64,000 bases of DNA from Alcanivoracaceae bacterium (GTDB taxonomy: Bacteria > Pseudomonadota > Gammaproteobacteria > Pseudomonadales > Alcanivoracaceae). Below, piece by piece: positions 53,944 through 62,838 of the stretch (positions are counted from its first letter, which is position 1; each line of letters starts with the position of its first letter). The position numbers and the translations under genes were made by a program. The notes under the pieces are model-generated. The model ran no database searches and had not been told where the DNA came from. It worked only from the letters and a program-made list of their open reading frames with translations. The stretch lies in contig JARGPU010000001.1 of the NCBI GenBank assembly GCA_029210325.1, positions 382,126 to 446,125 on the forward strand. The letters are read 5' to 3'.

Positions 53944-54591
53944 ATGAACAAGCTTAAATTTGCAGTAGTAATGTTCGCTGCCGCGCTGGCAGCCCCGGCC
54001 ATGGCAGCGGGTGATGCTGCAGCCGGTGAGAAAAAAGCCGCCGTCTGTGCCGCTTGTCATGGTCAGGATGGTAACAGCCCCGGTGGTGATTTTCCGTCTC
54101 TGGCGGGTCAGGGTGAAAAGTATCTGACCAAGCAGTTGATGGACTACAAGAGTGGTGCTCGTCAGAACGCCATCATGCAGGGCCAGGCCGCTGGCCTGTC
54201 CGAGCAGGATATGGCTGATCTGGCAGCATTCTATGCCAGCAAAACCATTAAGGGTGGTAGCGCCAAGGCCGAACTGGTCGAGCAGGGCGAGAGACTGTAT
54301 CGCGGTGGCAACGCGGAAACTGGCGTGGCGGCCTGTGCTGGCTGCCATGGCCCGGCAGGCCAGGGTGTTGATGCAGCTGGCTTCCCGGCGTTGGCCGGTC
54401 AGCATGCCAGCTACACTGAAGCGCAATTGCGTGCCTTCCGGGCCTCTGGCCGCAAGGACATTGGTGCTCCGGTGTACCGTCATAACGATACTGACGGCGA
54501 AGGACTGGGTATGATGCAAGCGGTGAGCGCAAGGATGTCTGATGCAGAAATTCGCGCGGTAGCCAGTTATATTTCTGGTTTGAGCCAGTAA
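53944..54591 (+). CDS. Di-haem cytochrome c4
   Basis: A 215-aa periplasmic di-haem cytochrome, probably carrying electrons to terminal oxidases such as cbb3. After a signal peptide (AMA-AG) there are two homologous halves with CAACH and CAGCH haem sites. The ATG at 53944 is six bases after AAGGA; an adjacent upstream ATG and TTG are less well spaced. The gene lies just upstream of dsbA, as in pseudomonads. Confidence 0.95.
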   Translation: MNKLKFAVVMFAAALAAPAMAAGDAAAGEKKAAVCAACHGQDGNSPGGDFPSLAGQGEKYLTKQLMDYKSGARQNAIMQGQAAGLSEQDMADLAAFYASKTIKGGSAKAELVEQGERLYRGGNAETGVAACAGCHGPAGQGVDAAGFPALAGQHASYTEAQLRAFRASGRKDIGAPVYRHNDTDGEGLGMMQAVSARMSDAEIRAVASYISGLSQ

Positions 54592-54608
54592 CGCGGTGCT
54601 TTAGCATC

Positions 54609-54638
54609 AAAAAAGGCAGCCGGAGGCTGCCTTTTTTG
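54609..54638 (+). terminator. Terminator after cytochrome c4
   Basis: GGCAGCC-GGA-GGCTGCC has flanking A and T runs, so it can work in both directions. Confidence 0.9.
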
Positions 54639-54751
54639 TTTTATTTCGGTAAAAAGAGAGAAATCAGTCCCGCTGGCGGGATATTTTCAAGGCAGGCCCT
54701 GTCCGACCATACTTGGGCCGATCAGCCCGGTGCTTTTATCAGGAGAATGCA

Positions 54752-55399
54752 ATGCGTCGTCATATGTTAACTTTACTGGCTGCCTTTGGCCTCGCCGTCT
54801 CGGTCAGCGCCTGCGCAGAGACAGACCACGCCAGTTTCGCTGTGGATACGCACTATCGCGTTCTGGAAAAGCCTGTGGCAGTGGATGATCCGTCAAAAAT
54901 CGAAGTTCGCGAATTTTTCTTCTATGGTTGCCCGCACTGCTACGACACGGAAGCGCTGGTAGAGGAGTGGCTGGTTGGCAAGCCGGATGACATCAACTTT
55001 GTTCGCAGCCCAGTGCTGTTTATTAATGGCGCTGAGCCTTTGGCGCGAGCTTTCTATGTTGCCCAGAGCAAAGGTATTTTTGACCAGATCCACAAGCCGA
55101 TCTTCGATGCCATTCATAAGCATCGTGAGCCGCTTTTCACCGTTCCGGCACTGACCAACTTCTTCCGCAAGTACGGTGTGGAGCCCAAGGAGTTTAATGA
55201 GCTGTATGCATCTTTTGGCGTGTCTACACGGATTCGTCAAGCTGACACAGTTTCCCGTGAGTCAAAAATTACCGGTGTCCCTGCGTTTACCGTTAACGGT
55301 AAGTACGTTGTCCTGCGGCAGAACCTGAAAACCCACGATGAGCTTTTCGGAGTGATCGAATTCCTGGTGGAAAAAGAGCGCAAAGCGCGTGGTGGCTGA
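54752..55399 (+). CDS. dsbA: Thiol:disulfide interchange protein DsbA
   Basis: A 215-aa periplasmic oxidase that forms disulphide bonds. It has a signal peptide with a lipobox-like end (SACA-E), a thioredoxin fold with active site CPHC (FFYGCPHCY), and a cis-Pro loop in TGVPAFTVNGKY. ATG 54752 follows AGGAGA. The cysteine at the end of the signal (VSACA) may make it a lipoprotein. Confidence 0.95.
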   Translation: MRRHMLTLLAAFGLAVSVSACAETDHASFAVDTHYRVLEKPVAVDDPSKIEVREFFFYGCPHCYDTEALVEEWLVGKPDDINFVRSPVLFINGAEPLARAFYVAQSKGIFDQIHKPIFDAIHKHREPLFTVPALTNFFRKYGVEPKEFNELYASFGVSTRIRQADTVSRESKITGVPAFTVNGKYVVLRQNLKTHDELFGVIEFLVEKERKARGG

Positions 55400-55408
55400 T
55401 AGCAGCTC

Positions 55409-56314
55409 ATGCTGATTGATCGGGCCCGTCTTGCCTATGCAGAATGGAAAACCCGCCCCGCGGGTTTTTCATTTGTTCGCGAGGGGATAAAGCGTCAGCG
55501 CAGACCAAGTGTGGTGACGCTACCTGATGAGAGTCTCAAGCTACTAAGCTTTAATGTTCAGGCTGGAATTGGTACTCAGGCCTTTGGTGACTACATCACT
55601 GGCAGTTGGAAGCACTTTGTTGCGCATCCGCGCAGTGTTGAAAATATTGAGCGCATTGCGGAAATTATCCAGAGCTACGATGTCGTCGCTCTACAGGAAG
55701 TAGACGGCGGCAGCTTGCGGTCACGCAATCTGAATCAACTGGTGCATATGGCCACCAAGGCCGACTTTCCGTTTTGGCATCAGCAGTTGAACAGAAATCT
55801 TGGCCGCCTTGGTCAGTTCAGTAATGGCCTGCTCAGCCGTTTTGTCCCCTACCATATTGAAGATCATCGCCTGCCTGGATTGCCGGGACGTGGCGCGATT
55901 ATTGCTCGCTATGGTCATCCGGATAATCCGCTGATCATGGTTGGTGTGCATCTGGCGTTGGGTGAAAAGTATCGCAATGCCCAGCTGGCCTATTTGTCAC
56001 GGCTGCTCAAGAAGTACCAGCACGTAATTATAATGGGGGACTTTAATTGTCTGCCCGAGCAGCTGGAGCGATCACCTCTGGCGGAGCTGGATCTGGTTAT
56101 GCCGGATGACCCTTTGGTGACCTACCCGAGCTGGGCGCCGGATCGGCATATTGATCATATTTTGTTGTCTCCGTCATTGAAGGTGGCGAATCGGGAGGTG
56201 CTAAGTGATTGTCGATTATCGGATCACTTGCCGGTGGCCACCGAAATCCTGTTACCCGCAGACATGCTTGAGGCTGCCCGCCATGCACCCCGTGCACTGC
56301 CGCGGCATGATTGA
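55409..56314 (+). CDS. Endonuclease/exonuclease/phosphatase family protein
   Basis: A 301-aa metal-dependent phosphoesterase with no signal peptide. EEP motifs seen are LLSFNVQAG, VVALQEVDGGS, VGVHLALGE, IIMGDFNCLPEQ and DHLPVATEI, which give the Asn/Glu/Asp/His active site. The gene following dsbA in Pseudomonas is of the same family. The substrate (DNA, phospholipid or other) is unknown. Confidence 0.9.
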   Translation: MLIDRARLAYAEWKTRPAGFSFVREGIKRQRRPSVVTLPDESLKLLSFNVQAGIGTQAFGDYITGSWKHFVAHPRSVENIERIAEIIQSYDVVALQEVDGGSLRSRNLNQLVHMATKADFPFWHQQLNRNLGRLGQFSNGLLSRFVPYHIEDHRLPGLPGRGAIIARYGHPDNPLIMVGVHLALGEKYRNAQLAYLSRLLKKYQHVIIMGDFNCLPEQLERSPLAELDLVMPDDPLVTYPSWAPDRHIDHILLSPSLKVANREVLSDCRLSDHLPVATEILLPADMLEAARHAPRALPRHD

Positions 56315-56329
56315 TTCACAGGAATGACT

Positions 56330-57361
56330 ATGAGTGATTCTGCCGCAGAGCATTACATGACAGGTCTTGGCCTTGCCCAGTATGTCTATGGAGCGGAAAG
56401 GCTTGGTTTGCCGGCAAAAGAAATCTTGCTTGCCAGTGGCCTTGATCCCGTTTTGTCTGTGCAGCCGGCGCAGCGCATTCCGCAGCGCCAGTATGAAAGT
56501 TTTCTGCTGCAGCTCGCCTTGCAAAGTGGTGACGAGCAGCTAGGTTTTCATATCGGCCATCAGGTGATGCCAGCAATCTATGGTGCCCTGCCGGCGTTGG
56601 GATTTAGTGCCGCAAATGGTCGCGAGGCGCTTGTTATGGGGCTTCGCTATCAGGCGCTGGCGGCGGGTAATGTGGAAGGGTTTGAGGCTAGCGAAAAAGA
56701 CGATGGCATCCTGTTCACCTGGACCATGGTGCATCAGAATCCGGTTATGCGCCGTCATGTGGTTGATAACGTATTCGCACTACTGGCGCATATGTGGCGC
56801 GTTATCAGTGGCGGCAATAGTCTCGGCGCGCGCATCGTGACGCTGGAGTATCCGGCGCCCTCGGCGGATGTGCGTAAGGCTATGGAGCAATTGTATGGCT
56901 GCCCGGTGCGTTTTTCTGCTTCTTCCAACCAGATTGATCTGGGCCCCTTGCTGCTTGATGCGCCACTGAATATTCATGATCCGGAACAGTTGCGTGTGGC
57001 GGAGGAATTGGCCCGTAAACAGCTCGCCGAGCAGCAGCAAAGTCAGACATGGTTGGCACAAGTTAAACGTCAGGTACGCGATCTTATGGTGGTCCGTTCG
57101 CCGCGTCGCGAGACAGTGGCCGAGCGCTTGAATATCTCTGTGCGCACGCTTGATCGGCGACTGGCGGAAGTCGATCTGACCTGGCAAAAACTTCTGGATA
57201 GCCTGCGCGCACAACTGGCGCGTGAATATCTGGCTGATCCTGAAATGAACGTGCAGGCCATTGCGACGCGACTGGGCTTCGCCGATGTGCGAGCATTTCA
57301 GCGCCGCTTTCGAGTCTGGACAGGTACTACCCCTTCGGATTACCGCAGTCGGCTCCTTTAG
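56330..57361 (+). CDS. AraC-family transcriptional regulator
   Basis: A 343-aa regulator with an N-terminal Arabinose_bd-like domain (residues about 20-200) and a C-terminal double helix-turn-helix (VAERLNISVRTLDRRLAEV, then IATRLGFADVRAFQRRFRVW). This architecture is that of the OruR/ArgR-like group that often senses fatty acids or amino acids. ATG 56330 is better spaced from AGGA than the ATG at 56324. Its target is unknown; the CocE-like gene downstream is a candidate. Confidence 0.92.
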   Translation: MSDSAAEHYMTGLGLAQYVYGAERLGLPAKEILLASGLDPVLSVQPAQRIPQRQYESFLLQLALQSGDEQLGFHIGHQVMPAIYGALPALGFSAANGREALVMGLRYQALAAGNVEGFEASEKDDGILFTWTMVHQNPVMRRHVVDNVFALLAHMWRVISGGNSLGARIVTLEYPAPSADVRKAMEQLYGCPVRFSASSNQIDLGPLLLDAPLNIHDPEQLRVAEELARKQLAEQQQSQTWLAQVKRQVRDLMVVRSPRRETVAERLNISVRTLDRRLAEVDLTWQKLLDSLRAQLAREYLADPEMNVQAIATRLGFADVRAFQRRFRVWTGTTPSDYRSRLL

Positions 57362-57547
57362 AGCCACGAGTGAGGCAAAAGTAGTGCCCTGTTTAGCGTG
57401 ACAGCCGCAGCTGTGCATTTATAGCGTCTCTGATAAGCGCGCTGGCCGTATTTGCCACGGCAATGTCTCCCCGCGCCACTGTGCTCAAGCAATTTTCCTG
57501 ATGATCATTCATCACTCTGAAAGCCACATATCCCGGCGAGAATAATA

Positions 57548-59203
57548 ATGAAAAGAATCCTGCTGCTTATTCTGGCCGGGCTGCTTAGTGCCTGTTCTGC
57601 TCGCTCCACCTTGCCGCCGATGGGGGAGCAACCCTTAAAGGCGAAGCGCTACCAGGTCGAGGTCACCAGTCATGATGGCCTGCGTCTAGGTGTCACAGTA
57701 TGGCAACCTGAGTTGGCTGCGGGCACTAGCGCCCCGCTGGTTATGCACACTCATGGCTTCGGCATTCAGCGCATGGATGGCGTAGTGGGGCTGTATGAGA
57801 ACGTTATTGCATCCGGCCTTGTAGCTAAGAGTTTGTGGCAGCAAGGGTTCTGGCTAATTACCTGGGATCAGCGGGGTCATGGTGATAGCGAAGGCATTAT
57901 AAATGTGATGGACCCTGACAAGGAGGTGCGTGATGTCACCACGCTGCTTGATTGGGCCGAGCAAAATATTCCGCGTTTGAGTCGCGATGCTGTTGGTGAT
58001 ATCCGCGTCGGGATGATCGGTGAGTCCTATGGCGGCGGGGTCCAACTGCTGGCGTCGGTCAAAGAGCCGCGCATCGATGCCATTGTGCCGATTACGGCCT
58101 GGTACGACCTGGCTGAGTCGCTCGCTCCGGGTGACCTGCCGAAGGGTGGCTGGATCAAGGTCTTGTACCTGATGGGCGACTGGTGGAATTTTCGCAAGCT
58201 ACACCCGTATCTGCGAGAAAATTTCGCCTTGGCGCGCGATGGCATTATTACTGATGGATTGAAGCAGAATTACGCTTCCCATGGCCTGTCTTGGTACTGT
58301 GAACGCGGTGAACAGCGCAAGGTCGACGCGCTGCTGGTACAGGGATTCCGCGACGTGCTGTTTGATGTTGGGCAGGCGTTAAAGACACGGGAATGCCTCA
58401 GTGCAGCGGGCGGCGAGGTCAGCCTGATTGCACAAACCGGCGGCCACCTGTTGCCGATGGAGCAGCATACCAGTTCGACCCCGGTATGGTATTGGGATAA
58501 GTGGCTGCACTGCGAGGGTGAGCGTCAGCGCACCAATGAGGTGGTGGCGAATTGGCTGGCTGCCACGCTCACTGATGTCGACTTACCTGAGCGACCATCA
58601 ATATGTTTGTCGGTAGACGACTGGGGTTTGGCGTTGAACCAGTGGCCGAGCCTGTATCAGGAAATTGTTATTCCCGAGGTCGTCCTGAAAGGTAAACGCA
58701 GTGGCAGCTGGCGCTGGTTGACTGCGCCAGCGGACTGGCTGGTGGGCTGGCGCACGGATGAGTCTCTGACTGGCCGCTACGCTTCGCCACGCGATGGACG
58801 CCTGCGCCCGGCCTTCGTGCCCCTGCACACTGCGAGCGCCGCAGAGAAGCGCTTTGGCAGCCCGCAGTTGACTCTGGATTTTGCCGCGCCCACACCGGTG
58901 CTGGCTGCCTTGGCGGTACGCCGTGAGGGATCAGCTCGACCACGACCGGTAAATGATCAGATGATCCCGGTGCGGGCGGGGGTGGAGGTGGTCTTGCCGG
59001 CCATGGCGGTAGCGCTACAGCCGGGGGATCAATTGGGCCTGATGCTGTTTAGCCGCCATCCGCAGTTCAATACTTTGACGCTCGATTTCTCTGATGGTGT
59101 GGCCTTTACTGGCCGTCTGGGCTTGCCGGTTGACCATGCGGCTTTGGTTGAGCGTGGCGACCCCTCTGTAGCTCATAGTGCCGCGGTGGCAACTGGTGAT
59201 TGA
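57548..59203 (+). CDS. CocE/X-Pro-dipeptidyl-peptidase-like lipoprotein hydrolase
   Basis: A 551-aa lipoprotein (lipobox LSAC, Cys16). The alpha/beta hydrolase core has THGFGIQRM, WDQRGHGDSEG and the nucleophile elbow GESYGGG; the likely His is in TGGHLLP. The C-terminal third (from about residue 400) is a beta-rich jelly-roll-like domain as in CocE/NonD peptidase-esterases. The substrate is unknown. Confidence 0.8.
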   Translation: MKRILLLILAGLLSACSARSTLPPMGEQPLKAKRYQVEVTSHDGLRLGVTVWQPELAAGTSAPLVMHTHGFGIQRMDGVVGLYENVIASGLVAKSLWQQGFWLITWDQRGHGDSEGIINVMDPDKEVRDVTTLLDWAEQNIPRLSRDAVGDIRVGMIGESYGGGVQLLASVKEPRIDAIVPITAWYDLAESLAPGDLPKGGWIKVLYLMGDWWNFRKLHPYLRENFALARDGIITDGLKQNYASHGLSWYCERGEQRKVDALLVQGFRDVLFDVGQALKTRECLSAAGGEVSLIAQTGGHLLPMEQHTSSTPVWYWDKWLHCEGERQRTNEVVANWLAATLTDVDLPERPSICLSVDDWGLALNQWPSLYQEIVIPEVVLKGKRSGSWRWLTAPADWLVGWRTDESLTGRYASPRDGRLRPAFVPLHTASAAEKRFGSPQLTLDFAAPTPVLAALAVRREGSARPRPVNDQMIPVRAGVEVVLPAMAVALQPGDQLGLMLFSRHPQFNTLTLDFSDGVAFTGRLGLPVDHAALVERGDPSVAHSAAVATGD

Positions 59204-59307
59204 CTAGCAGGGCCGCTGGCCTCTGTCAGTATTTGCCACCTGACTGACCCTACATACCGCTGATGCTTGTCGGGGTGTTGCGTCATCCTGTCCGGACTAT
59301 AAGAAAA

Positions 59308-60861
59308 ATGCCCGGTACACCCCCGATGCTCAATCCACGCCCAATATTGCTGCTGTTGTCTGTGCTTGTCGGCGCCATGCCGATGGCAAGCTATGGCGTG
59401 ACGATGCAGGCAATGTCTGAAGACGAGATGGAGCGCATCACTGGCGCCGGAATCGCTGTGGCACTGGAAAATTTTCGCTTCATGATGGCGCCAACCAGCT
59501 ATATGGAGCAGGTCGGTATCACTCCGGCTGGCGCCGCAGAGTGCACTGGCAGTGGCAGTGTGGGCTCCAATACAAACTGCTGGCGCCGTGGAGATCTGCG
59601 CTGGTACGGAATCAATCTTTCCGGGGCTGGGGTTGGTGGTTCGCATTGGAATGAATCCGGCTGTGATGCAAGTGGCCTGAACTGCCCTCGGGGGGGTGTG
59701 ATTGGTGGGCCCGGCGGCTGGTTCTCGCCTTTCGATAACCCATACCTGATGCGCGCATGGTCACCGGCGGGTATGGCCTATAACGGCGCGCAAATTAACA
59801 CTGATCCAGACAATCCCGAAAAAACTATCTATGAATACCTGGCGCCAACCAGTCAGCCTGACTACACGTTGTCGTTCTGGGGGGAGATAGAAGCGGGTGC
59901 TACACGGAATCCCGCATTGCAGGCTCTTGGCTCCGGCGCCGGGAGCAGCAACGGTGGCGGTCTACTGAAGAGCCAGACCATTGTTCGTGGTAACGCGGCA
60001 GGTAGTGTATTTCGACTTTTCAAAATGACTGACAATCCGCTGTATGGCGAAACCTTTGCCATGTTTTATCACAGCAGGCTGCGTGGTGATTTTCGCTTCA
60101 GCGTCGCGCAAAGTGGCTCGGCAAGTAGTGATGCCATTGGTCAGCCAGTAGTATTTGCGGACGATGAAGGACTGCACTTCTACAACGTCGATGCCTATTT
60201 ACCCATCGGCCAACTTTATTATCAGGCATTAGTACTCAATGCGGTCGGCACGGCGGGTAACTTCTCCCTGACACTGACCAGAGTGCCGAATAACAACCCT
60301 ATTGTTTACAACCAGTTCTATGCTTTGAATGCTGGTGATTCCCGCGGTTTCGAAACTGCTCGTTTGGCGGTGCGCGACTGGAACGTTAGCTGTGGCGCCA
60401 ATCAAAACTGCATCAATTACCGCCAGAGCCATGGCCATGTACGTTATGGCGACTGGTTTCCTACTCCGTTAGGCGGAGCAGCGGCGCCAGGTGCTCGCAA
60501 TTCTATAAACACTGACAATGACGGAATTCTGTTCCGCGCTTGCTCTGCCTGCGGGCCATTCAGTGCATTCGCGCGCCGGCCCATGGTGATCGATAAGCGT
60601 GGCGAATCAGGCAGTATGCAGCATACCCAGAACTATAACTGCGCAAGCGGAGGGGGCGGCTGTAGCGTTAGCACAACACCAATTAACTATAGCTCAAGTC
60701 GATATAGCGCCAGCCTGCCAGCGGGTGGCCCTATATCGGTTGGCCCCGGGGACTTTACCCGAAGCTACCAGACCACCACCGTCAATCTTGGCGACGCTCG
60801 AATAGAAGGACTGCTTATTAATCAGATGGAACTGATTAGTTGTCAGGCCGGGGGGTGTTGA
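59308..60861 (+). CDS. Secreted protein, tandem family member 1
   Basis: A 517-aa exported protein. The signal peptide (residues about 12-30) is followed at once by MSEDEMERITGAGIAVAL, the short motif shared by all four tandem genes. The mature part is rich in Gly, Ser, Asn and aromatic residues and looks like beta-solenoid or adhesin-type sequence, with scattered Cys. I do not recognise a family. The start is uncertain: 59263, 59308 and 59326 are possible. It overlaps the next gene by one base. Confidence 0.65.
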   Translation: MPGTPPMLNPRPILLLLSVLVGAMPMASYGVTMQAMSEDEMERITGAGIAVALENFRFMMAPTSYMEQVGITPAGAAECTGSGSVGSNTNCWRRGDLRWYGINLSGAGVGGSHWNESGCDASGLNCPRGGVIGGPGGWFSPFDNPYLMRAWSPAGMAYNGAQINTDPDNPEKTIYEYLAPTSQPDYTLSFWGEIEAGATRNPALQALGSGAGSSNGGGLLKSQTIVRGNAAGSVFRLFKMTDNPLYGETFAMFYHSRLRGDFRFSVAQSGSASSDAIGQPVVFADDEGLHFYNVDAYLPIGQLYYQALVLNAVGTAGNFSLTLTRVPNNNPIVYNQFYALNAGDSRGFETARLAVRDWNVSCGANQNCINYRQSHGHVRYGDWFPTPLGGAAAPGARNSINTDNDGILFRACSACGPFSAFARRPMVIDKRGESGSMQHTQNYNCASGGGGCSVSTTPINYSSSRYSASLPAGGPISVGPGDFTRSYQTTTVNLGDARIEGLLINQMELISCQAGGC

Positions 60862-61508
60862 TGAGTGATTATCGGACCCCGCTTCATTCTATGGTTGGCT
60901 TCTGGATGGCAATAGCACTGCTGTCGGCATCAGGAGCGGCTTCGTCAATGGAGCCCCTGGAGGATGAAGGCCTGGCCCTGATCAGCGGATCTGATGGCGT
61001 GCAGCTGACATTACGGCTTCGTAACAATGTCGATGCTGCTGGCAACCCCATGGGTTGTTCCGGGTTGCTCAACCCATGTCGATTGGGAATGGAGTTTTCT
61101 GGTCGTGATGGCATATGGCTGATGCTGAAGGACTACTACGGTGTGCTCAGCATCAATGATATCCGTCTGGAGAGTGGCGCGCTCCCTTCCGCCTGGACAG
61201 GCTATCAGGATGCCAGCCGATTCGAAGGTATTGATGGCTCATGTCTGCTGGCGGGCTGTGATCCACGAGGCAGCCAAGCGGTACGAATTAGCTATCCGAT
61301 GTTGAAAGGAGTTGGCCAGTATGGAGATTTTTCTTTACTGGTAAATATAGGTCGAACGGCTCTTGAGTTTACCGATGTTACAACGCCAGGCTACATGAAA
61401 GATGCGGCTACCGGCAGTGCGCTTGGCTTTCGCATGGCAGATAGCAGTGCGCTGAATGCTCCAAGTGGAGCAAGGTTTGATGGAACCGCATATGTTTTCG
61501 GCTTCTGA
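60861..61508 (+). CDS. Secreted protein, tandem family member 2
   Basis: A 215-aa exported protein. A signal peptide (cleavage near ASS-ME) is followed by MEPLEDEGLALISGSDGVQL, the shared motif. The rest alternates polar and hydrophobic residues, with two Cys pairs (CSGLLNPC, CLLAGC). The ATG shares a base with the preceding stop (TGATG), so it is co-translated with member 1. Confidence 0.65.
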   Translation: MSDYRTPLHSMVGFWMAIALLSASGAASSMEPLEDEGLALISGSDGVQLTLRLRNNVDAAGNPMGCSGLLNPCRLGMEFSGRDGIWLMLKDYYGVLSINDIRLESGALPSAWTGYQDASRFEGIDGSCLLAGCDPRGSQAVRISYPMLKGVGQYGDFSLLVNIGRTALEFTDVTTPGYMKDAATGSALGFRMADSSALNAPSGARFDGTAYVFGF

Positions 61509-62829
61509 GTTTCAGCGAACTGTCCTCATTGCTCTGCTCGGTCTATTGGCACCGTTGCAGGCTTCATCAATGACCAGTCTTGAGGACCAGGCGCTGTCTG
61601 ATATTACTGCGCAGAATGGCAGTCTCTTTCTTTCGGACCATATCGGCCCTAATGAGCTTGCCGGCGCTGGCTCAGCAAACGCCCGTGCTAACTTTGACTT
61701 CTATCGAATGGGCATGGACGTCAAGCTGAACCTCAATCTGAATATGGCAAAGTTTCAGCTGGGTTGCGGCGGAGTCAACGACCTTCTTACCACTTCGCCA
61801 GCTTGCGATCTGGATATCGATTATCTCAGCTTTATGGGAATAAACCCTGCAGGCACACTTCCCTCTGCGGATGGCGCCGACAGTATGTTTGAACTATTAC
61901 GCCCATATGTGGAGCTGGCGATAAAGAACGACAACAGCACCACGCAGCGTGAAGTGGTCGGCTTGAAAATCGGTGGCCAGAGAATCAATGGTGCGCTGAG
62001 TATTGGTCGAGATTATACCGGCGTCGGTGGCTATGGAGTTGAGGCTAACCTGACCAATCAGGAGAATGGCGGGGCCTGCAACCCGTCGGCCACCACCGGT
62101 GCTTCAGTGTTGAATTGCCATTCCGGCATCAATTCTGTATCGGGATTTCTTTCTCTGGAGCTGTCCGCAGCAATACGGGCGCGCGCTAATATTCTCGGTT
62201 TTACTGCAGACCTGAACACCTGCTTCGGTCGCATGACCCCGTCACAGTTTGGCTGCAACTCTGGCACCACACCCTTCTTTGTTGATGCAGGCGGCACGCG
62301 ACTTAGTACTCTGCATATAGCCGCGGCAAAATTGAATATTGATAATATTAATCTGAACTGTGCATGGTGGAACTTCGCAGTTTGTCTCCCGGCCCAGGGT
62401 CTGGCCAATGTAATTGTCGATGAGGGTTATGGCCAGTTGCGGATTGATACCAGACTGGTCCACTACCTGCTTACCCCGAATACCGAGAATTTCTTTCTGT
62501 CTTTACAGCGTGAACCGGTATCCTGGCCGAATTACAGCAAAGCTCCACCGCCGTCCAATGTTGCCTTTGATTCCTGCAATCCAGCCTATGGGCAGCTCTC
62601 GTCGCGATGTTCCAGTGCCTATGCACCGACAGCTAATACCGGTTGGTGGCTGAATGCTCCGGGCGTCAAGATACTGAATATTAACCCGCCCCAACGTCTC
62701 GATGTTGGCAATGTTGATGTCGGTACCGCTATCAGTCTGCTCGGCCCGGAAGGCCGACTGATTATTGATAACCCGAAGGTTGATCTGCGGCGGATAGATA
62801 ACTGCCACGGCACAGCGATATTTTGCTGA
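61492..62829 (+). CDS. Secreted protein, tandem family member 3
   Basis: A 445-aa exported protein. The signal peptide (residues about 9-24, QASS) is followed by MTSLEDQALSDITAQNGSLF, the shared motif. The mature part is beta-rich, with cysteines in CGGVND, CDLDIDY and CNPSATTG contexts. The coding region overlaps member 2 by 17 bases if ATG 61492 is used; ATG 61480 and 61456 are also in frame. Function is unknown. Confidence 0.65.
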   Translation: MFSASEFQRTVLIALLGLLAPLQASSMTSLEDQALSDITAQNGSLFLSDHIGPNELAGAGSANARANFDFYRMGMDVKLNLNLNMAKFQLGCGGVNDLLTTSPACDLDIDYLSFMGINPAGTLPSADGADSMFELLRPYVELAIKNDNSTTQREVVGLKIGGQRINGALSIGRDYTGVGGYGVEANLTNQENGGACNPSATTGASVLNCHSGINSVSGFLSLELSAAIRARANILGFTADLNTCFGRMTPSQFGCNSGTTPFFVDAGGTRLSTLHIAAAKLNIDNINLNCAWWNFAVCLPAQGLANVIVDEGYGQLRIDTRLVHYLLTPNTENFFLSLQREPVSWPNYSKAPPPSNVAFDSCNPAYGQLSSRCSSAYAPTANTGWWLNAPGVKILNINPPQRLDVGNVDVGTAISLLGPEGRLIIDNPKVDLRRIDNCHGTAIFC

Positions 62830-62838
62830 GGGTGATAT